A stretch of 64,000 nucleotides of DNA from Actinopolyspora biskrensis (GTDB lineage: Bacteria; Actinomycetota; Actinomycetes; Mycobacteriales; Pseudonocardiaceae): positions 1-64,000 of the forward strand of contig NZ_JACBYW010000010.1 in assembly GCF_013408175.1 (NCBI RefSeq). Reading direction: 5' to 3'. A program made the translations under genes and the position numbers. The notes beneath the pieces were generated by a model, which saw only the letters and a list, made by a program, of their open reading frames with translations, was not told the origin of the DNA and did no database searches. Shown here one piece after another: positions 59,641-64,000 of this stretch. Each line of letters opens with the position of its first letter. Position 1 is the first letter of the stretch.

Positions 59641-60312
59641 CTGTTGGGCAAAGGGTTTCCGGCGGGGGCTGACCCGCGTGTGAGGCAGGAGTCACTGCTC
59701 GGCAGCGACCGGAAACCGCTCCGAGCGGTGACCTCGCGTGTCGAACGGTGACACTTGCTCACCACCCCGCCGCACCTGTGCTCCGTCCGGGGCTCGCCCC
59801 GAACCGGTGGGAGGCGCTCCGCCCGGCCGTGCGTCCGTGGTGGGCGCCCGCACCACCGTGGGCCACGTCCCCCCCGGGGCGCCGCTTCCGGGAGGGTCAC
59901 ATGCGCGATCTTGCGTAGTTATTGCTTTTTCTTGTGAAAGTTTTCCCGCGGCACCGTTGACGAGAGGACGGTGTGGCGAAGAAACTGGGAACCAGGATGG
60001 AGATCCCGTGTAGTCGGGGTCTCCGCTTCTGGGGTCCGGGTGCTCCGGCCGCGCTTTCCGTGGTCGTGCTTTTCCTTTCCCCTGCTTCGTCGCCCCGATT
60101 TTCGCGGGGAGGGGGGCTCTTTTCAACGGCCCCGCGGCGCTCCGGTCCGCGGGGCCTTTCGATTCTTTCCGGGTTTTATTCGGGAGGGTGCGGAGCAGGG
60201 GGTTCGCGTTTCCTTCGGCCTTTTCGTGCAGTTCACGCGGAGTGCCGCTTTCGGAAGGTACGGGAAAGAATCTGCCCCCGCTTGGCGGGCGCGGACTCCG
60301 ATGGAGGTTTTT
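59641..60312. other. Gene-free leader of the polyketide core operon
   Basis: No supported gene; one frame runs through from 59971 into the hydroxylase but is Arg/Phe/Ser-rich noise. An AT-rich stretch (59913-59945, TAGTTATTGCTTTTTCTTG) is a possible promoter. A terminator-like hairpin lies at 60128-60156. Confidence 0.5.
60128..60160 (+). terminator. Hairpin with T-rich tail in the leader of the hydroxylase
   Basis: GGCCCCGCGG (60128-60137) and CCGCGGGGCC (60147-60156) form a perfect 10-bp stem with a 9-base loop, followed by TTTCGATTCTTT. It looks like an intrinsic terminator 157 bp before the hydroxylase start, either ending an upstream transcript or attenuating the core operon. Confidence 0.7.
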
Positions 60313-61779
60313 GTGGAAAATTCCGTGATTATCGTGGGAGCGGGTCCGACCGGCTTGATGCTCGCCGGGGAGCTGCGGCTCTCCGGGGTTCCGGTGACGG
60401 TTCTGGAGCGGCTTCGAGAGCCCACCGGACAGTCCCGCGGGCTCGGGTTCACCGCCCGTGCCATGGAAGTGCTCGATCAACGGGGCCTGCTGTCCCGCTT
60501 CGACAGCGTGGCGACCAGCACTTCCGGGCACTTCGGCGGGATCGAGCTGGACTTCGGGGTTCTGGAGGACGGGCACTTCGGTGCCCGGGGGATCCCCCAG
60601 GCGCGCACCGAGGCCGTTCTGGAGGAGTGGGCCACCGAGCTGGGGGCCGAGGTGCGGCGGGGGTGCGAGCTCGTCGATCTCACCGACGACGGTTCCGGGG
60701 TGGACGTCGACTTCGAGGGCCCACAGGGCGCGGAGCGGCTGCGTGCCTCGTACCTGGTTGGGTGCGACGGCGGGCGCAGCACCACGCGCAAGAAGACCGG
60801 GATCGACTTCCCCGGCAGCGAACCGACCCTGGAGATGTTTCTCGGCGACGTGCGGGGGATGGGGCTGCGCTCGCGCTTCCTGGGCGAGAAGGTGACCGGC
60901 GGCATGGTGATGGCCGCTCCCCTGGAGGACGACGTCGACCGCATCATCGTGTGCGAACGGGGGACCCCGCCCAAACAGCGCACCGAACCCCCGGACTTCT
61001 CGGAGGTCGCCGCTGCGTGGGAACGCTTGACCGGGGAGGACATCCACGACGCGACACCGCTGTGGGTCAGTGCCTTCAGCGACGCCGCTCGCCAGGCCGC
61101 GGAGTACCGGAGGGGGCGCGTGCTGCTGGCGGGTGACGCCGCCCATGTTCACCTGCCCGCGGGAGGCCAGGGGCTCAGCGTTGGGGTGCAGGATGCCGTG
61201 AACCTCGGGTGGAAGCTCGCCGCCGTCCTCAACGGGTGGGCACCGAACGGTTTGCTGGACACCTACCACGAGGAGCGCCACGCGGTGGGTGTGCGGTTGC
61301 TGCGGAACACGCGCGCTCAGGGGCTGCTCTACCTGACTGGTGAGCACATGCGGCCGTTGCGCGAGATCTTCGCCGAGCTGCTCGAGCACGGTGAGGTGGC
61401 CCGGTATCTCGCCGGCATGGTCAGCGGCTTGGACATCACCTACGAGGTGGGACCGGGGGACCACCCGTTGCTGGGCAAGCGGCTACCACCGCGAAAGCTG
61501 CTGACCGGATCCGGAGTCACCAGCACCGCGGAGCTGCTGCGCTCGGGCAGGGGACTGCTGTTGCACGGCGGCGACGCGGGGATTCGCGAGTCCGTCTCCG
61601 GATGGGCGGACCGCGTCGACGTCGTCGCGGCCGAGTCCGCCGAAGACGCGGACCGGGACTTCTTCACGAAGGACACCGACGCCGTCCTGGTGCGACCGGA
61701 CGGCCACGTCGTGTGGGCGACCCCGGGTGGAGGGGAACTGGGTGCGGCGCTGCGGCGCTGGTTCGGTTCCCCGGCGTGA
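60313..61779 (+). CDS. FAD-dependent aromatic hydroxylase (PgaE/UrdE-like)
   Basis: 488 residues, normal for the group. The FAD motif GAGPTG is at residues 9-14 with the NAD-contact region ERLREPTGQSRG. The DG motif is in SYLVGCDGGRSTTRK (about 150), and the GD motif in RVLLAGDAAHVHLPAGGQGLSVGVQDAVNLGWKLA (about 268-302). A thioredoxin-like C-terminal domain ends it. PgaE, UrdE and relatives hydroxylate C-12 of angucycline-type polyketides using NADPH and oxygen. GGAGG at 60303-60307 favours the GTG at 60313; the ATG at 60301 overlaps it. It heads the core polyketide operon. Confidence 0.92.
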   Translation: MENSVIIVGAGPTGLMLAGELRLSGVPVTVLERLREPTGQSRGLGFTARAMEVLDQRGLLSRFDSVATSTSGHFGGIELDFGVLEDGHFGARGIPQARTEAVLEEWATELGAEVRRGCELVDLTDDGSGVDVDFEGPQGAERLRASYLVGCDGGRSTTRKKTGIDFPGSEPTLEMFLGDVRGMGLRSRFLGEKVTGGMVMAAPLEDDVDRIIVCERGTPPKQRTEPPDFSEVAAAWERLTGEDIHDATPLWVSAFSDAARQAAEYRRGRVLLAGDAAHVHLPAGGQGLSVGVQDAVNLGWKLAAVLNGWAPNGLLDTYHEERHAVGVRLLRNTRAQGLLYLTGEHMRPLREIFAELLEHGEVARYLAGMVSGLDITYEVGPGDHPLLGKRLPPRKLLTGSGVTSTAELLRSGRGLLLHGGDAGIRESVSGWADRVDVVAAESAEDADRDFFTKDTDAVLVRPDGHVVWATPGGGELGAALRRWFGSPA

Positions 61780-61857
61780 TCCGCCGCCGTCGGCGACTGC
61801 GCCTCCACCGGTGTGCTTCTCGATTTTTCCGAACGATCACGAACGGAGAGAACCAGC

Positions 61858-62187
61858 ATGTACAGCACGTTGATAGTGGCGCGGATGGACCCGTCCGCCA
61901 GTCAGGACGTGGCCGGGCTCTTCACGGAGTTCGACAGCACGGAGATGCCCCGTGTGATGGGGACGCGGCGTCGTCAGCTGTTCTCCTACAGAGGGTTGTA
62001 CTTCCACCTCCAGGACTTCGACTCCGACGACGGCGGCGAAGCGATCGAGCGCGCCAAGAGCGACCCGCGTTTCGTGGCCATCAGCAACGACCTGAAGCCC
62101 TTCATCGGAGCCTACGACCCGGAGACCTGGCGGTCTCCCTCGGACGCCATGGCGACCCGCTTCTACTACTGGGAGGACTCGGAATGA
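61858..62187 (+). CDS. TcmI/SchA-type polyketide cyclase
   Basis: 109 residues, the exact size of TcmI-family cyclases (dimeric ferredoxin-like fold). [25 protein letters not shown] opens it, [21 protein letters not shown] follows, and it ends [26 protein letters not shown], closely following the SchA/CurD family pattern. These enzymes close the later rings of aromatic polyketides. The ATG at 61858 follows GGAGAG. It sits 53 bp before the ketosynthase gene, the usual place in angucycline and spore-pigment-like clusters. Together with the hydroxylase it suggests a tri- or tetracyclic quinone product. Confidence 0.92.
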   Translation: MYSTLIVARMDPSASQDVAGLFTEFDSTEMPRVMGTRRRQLFSYRGLYFHLQDFDSDDGGEAIERAKSDPRFVAISNDLKPFIGAYDPETWRSPSDAMATRFYYWEDSE

Positions 62188-62239
62188 CCGGAACGGGGAT
62201 CCGGGAGGGCTGCCCGTCCTCGCACGAGGGAGGACTGTC

Positions 62240-63508
62240 TTGAACCGGCGAGTCGTGATCACCGGAATGGGCGTGCTCGCACCGGGTGGGACGGGGACGA
62301 AGGCGTTCTGGAAGTTGTTGACCGAGGGGCGGACGGCCACCAGGAGAATATCCCTGTTCGACCCCTCCCCCTTTCGTTCCCAGGTCGCGGCCGAGATCGA
62401 CTTCGATGGTGCGGAGCACGGGCTGAAGCCGCAGGAAACACGTCGCATGGACCGTGCCACTCAGCTGGCGGTCGTCGCGACCCGGGAAGCGATGACGGAC
62501 AGCGGTCTGGAGGACCGGGAGTTCGACCCGCACCGCACCGGTGTGACCGTGGGAAGCGCCGTGGGCGCGACCATGGGGCTGGAGCAGGAGTACCGCGTCG
62601 TCAGCAACGACGGTGACTCGTGGTTGGTGGATCACGAGTACGCGGTCCCGCATTTGTACAACCATCTCGTTCCCAGCTCGATCGCCACGGAGGTCGCCTG
62701 GTCGGTGGGTGCCGAGGGGGCGGCCGCGGTCGTTTCCGCGGGATGCACCTCCGGGCTGGACTCGGTCGGTTACGCCTGTGACCTGATTCGGGAGGGGACG
62801 ACCGACGTGATGATCGCCGGGGCCACGGACGCCCCGATATCGCCGATCACTTCGGCGTGCTTCGACGCGATCAAGGCGACGACGCCGCGCAACGACGATC
62901 CGGAGCACGCTTCGCGGCCCTTCGACGGAACTCGCAGCGGTTTCGTGCTCGGTGAGGGCGCGGCGATGTTCGTGCTTGAGGACCTGGAAAGCGCCCGACG
63001 GCGCGGAGCCACGGTCTACGCCGAGATAGCCGGGTACGCCTCGCGTTGCAACGCCTTCCACATGACGGGGTTGCGCGCGGACGGGCGGGAGATGGCCGAA
63101 GCCGTCAGGATCGCGCTGAACGAGGGCGGCCTGGACCCGACCGACATCGACTACGTCAACGCGCACGGATCGGGCACCAAGCAGAACGACCGCCACGAGA
63201 CCGCCGCGTTCAAGAGGAGTCTGGGCGAGCACGCCTACAGGGTTCCGGTCAGTTCCATCAAGTCCATGGTGGGGCACTCGCTCGGGGCGATCGGCTCCGT
63301 CGAGATAGCGGCTTCCGCGCTGGCCATCGACAACGACGTCGTACCGCCGACCGCGAACCTGCACGAGCCCGACCCCGAGTGCGATCTGGACTACGTGCCG
63401 TTGACGGCCCGGGAGCAACGCACCCGTGCGGTGCTGACCGTGGGAAGTGGTTTCGGCGGGTTCCAGAGCGCGATGGTGCTGACCGGAGCGGATCGGAGGA
63501 GTTCTTGA
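62240..63508 (+). CDS. Type II polyketide ketosynthase alpha subunit
   Basis: 422 residues. [23 protein letters not shown] opens it. The catalytic triad is Cys169 ([15 protein letters not shown]), His309 ([12 protein letters not shown]) and His346 ([12 protein letters not shown]), numbering that matches known KS-alpha subunits. It elongates the acyl-ACP chain with malonyl units together with the chain-length factor. The start is TTG 62240, with GAGGGAGGAC at 62226-62235. The stop overlaps the KS-beta start by 4 bases (TTGA), giving a 1:1 ratio. Confidence 0.97.
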   Translation: MNRRVVITGMGVLAPGGTGTKAFWKLLTEGRTATRRISLFDPSPFRSQVAAEIDFDGAEHGLKPQETRRMDRATQLAVVATREAMTDSGLEDREFDPHRTGVTVGSAVGATMGLEQEYRVVSNDGDSWLVDHEYAVPHLYNHLVPSSIATEVAWSVGAEGAAAVVSAGCTSGLDSVGYACDLIREGTTDVMIAGATDAPISPITSACFDAIKATTPRNDDPEHASRPFDGTRSGFVLGEGAAMFVLEDLESARRRGATVYAEIAGYASRCNAFHMTGLRADGREMAEAVRIALNEGGLDPTDIDYVNAHGSGTKQNDRHETAAFKRSLGEHAYRVPVSSIKSMVGHSLGAIGSVEIAASALAIDNDVVPPTANLHEPDPECDLDYVPLTAREQRTRAVLTVGSGFGGFQSAMVLTGADRRSS

Positions 63509-64000
63509 GTGCGCCGGTGGTGATAACAGGGGTCGGAGTCACCGCGCCCAACGGTTTGGGCACCCGGGATTACTGGTCGGCGACGCTGGAGGGACGCAGC
63601 GGCATCGACGTGGTCAGCCGGTTCGACCCGGAGCAGTATCCCTCCAGACTGGCCGGTGAGGTCCCCGGTTTCGAGCCGACCGAGCACCTCCCGAGGAAGC
63701 TGATCCCGCAGACCGATCACATGACCCGGTTGGCCCTGGTGGCGGCCGATTGGGCGATCGCCGACGCCGGGGTGGTGCCGGAGGAGCTGTCCGAGTTCGA
63801 CATGGGAGTGGTCACGGCGAGCTCTTCCGGCGGATTCGAGTTCGGGCACCGGGAGCTGCAGAACCTGTGCGCCAAGGGAAACGAGTACGTCAGCGCCTAC
63901 CAGTCGTTCGCGTGGTTCTACGCGGTCAACACGGGCCAGATCTCGATCCGCAACGGCATGCGCGGTCCGAGCGGGGTCGTGGTCAGCGACCAGGCCGGTG
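63505..64000 (+). CDS. Type II polyketide chain-length factor (KS-beta), cut by the window edge
   Basis: 165 residues are visible, about 40 percent of a 405-residue protein. [23 protein letters not shown] starts it. At residue 163 the sequence SDQAGG carries Gln in place of the active cysteine, the mark of KS-beta subunits that decarboxylate malonyl-ACP and set chain length. The upstream region [21 protein letters not shown] and [22 protein letters not shown] is typical. The TTG at 63505 overlaps the KS-alpha stop with GGAGGAG just before. The chain-length-determining residues and the ACP lie outside the window. Confidence 0.95.
   Translation, partial: MSAPVVITGVGVTAPNGLGTRDYWSATLEGRSGIDVVSRFDPEQYPSRLAGEVPGFEPTEHLPRKLIPQTDHMTRLALVAADWAIADAGVVPEELSEFDMGVVTASSSGGFEFGHRELQNLCAKGNEYVSAYQSFAWFYAVNTGQISIRNGMRGPSGVVVSDQAG

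Noticed and set aside
59692-61464. 590-codon minus-strand frame opposite the FAD hydroxylase
   Set aside because: It mirrors the hydroxylase frame and has no recognisable domain; the plus-strand enzyme is certain.

Overview
The window is high-GC DNA with many GTG and TTG starts, Shine-Dalgarno sites ahead of most genes, a dnaK-grpE-dnaJ-hspR operon with HAIR boxes, tandem crcB genes, a Dcd of actinobacterial type and a type II polyketide cluster. This points to a filamentous actinomycete. A Pseudonocardiales or Actinopolyspora-like organism is my best guess, but the sequence alone does not settle the genus.

Positions 1-14163 are mostly core and accessory metabolism: a CPBP protease, two overlapping fluoride channel genes, an MscS channel, a LapA-like membrane pair, a P-loop ATPase, a broken DJ-1/PfpI gene, a GNAT, a BASS symporter, a divergent pair of Tat-exported hydrolases (GH9 and metallophosphoesterase), an orphan glycosyltransferase and a DUF1326/DUF2182 pair. 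Positions 14164-16402 hold the most unusual item: a two-gene cassette (Smf/DprA-like protein plus a zinc-ribbon phosphoribosyltransferase) bounded by exact 106-bp direct copies of the 3' end of the adjacent lysE-type gene, with a perfect actinobacterial LexA/SOS box ahead of it. The lysE gene itself carries a one-base frameshift.

Positions 16925-43603 return to housekeeping and transport: DUF1330, GNAT, DUF1275, a flavoprotein, tRNA-Gly(CCC), dcd, a sugar porter, an EtfD-like membrane Fe-S oxidoreductase, DUF1707, an SMR pump with its TetR regulator, hisG, DUF4097, the HspR-controlled chaperone operon, a flavohemoprotein, a PNPOx-like protein, MarR regulators, and an MFS pump fused to carboxypeptidase-regulatory repeats beside a YceI protein that carries the same kind of module.

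From about 44.5 kb to the end is the left part of a glycosylated aromatic polyketide cluster: MarR plus a DrrAB-type exporter, four glycosyltransferases in two paralogous pairs, two paralogous NmrA-type reductases, dTDP-sugar genes (rmlA, rmlB, a ketoreductase), an FkbM methyltransferase, an FAD aromatic hydroxylase, a TcmI-type cyclase, the ketosynthase alpha subunit, and a chain-length factor cut off by the window edge. The ACP, further cyclases and tailoring genes should lie beyond 64000.

A family of dispersed intergenic repeats (core GGAACCTCCCGC and its reverse complement) sits at several gene ends and separates the exporter ATPase from its permease. Decayed genes (DJ-1/PfpI, lysE, a hypothetical gene at 23.1 kb and an MFS fragment at 59.5 kb) show recurring single-base frameshifts.
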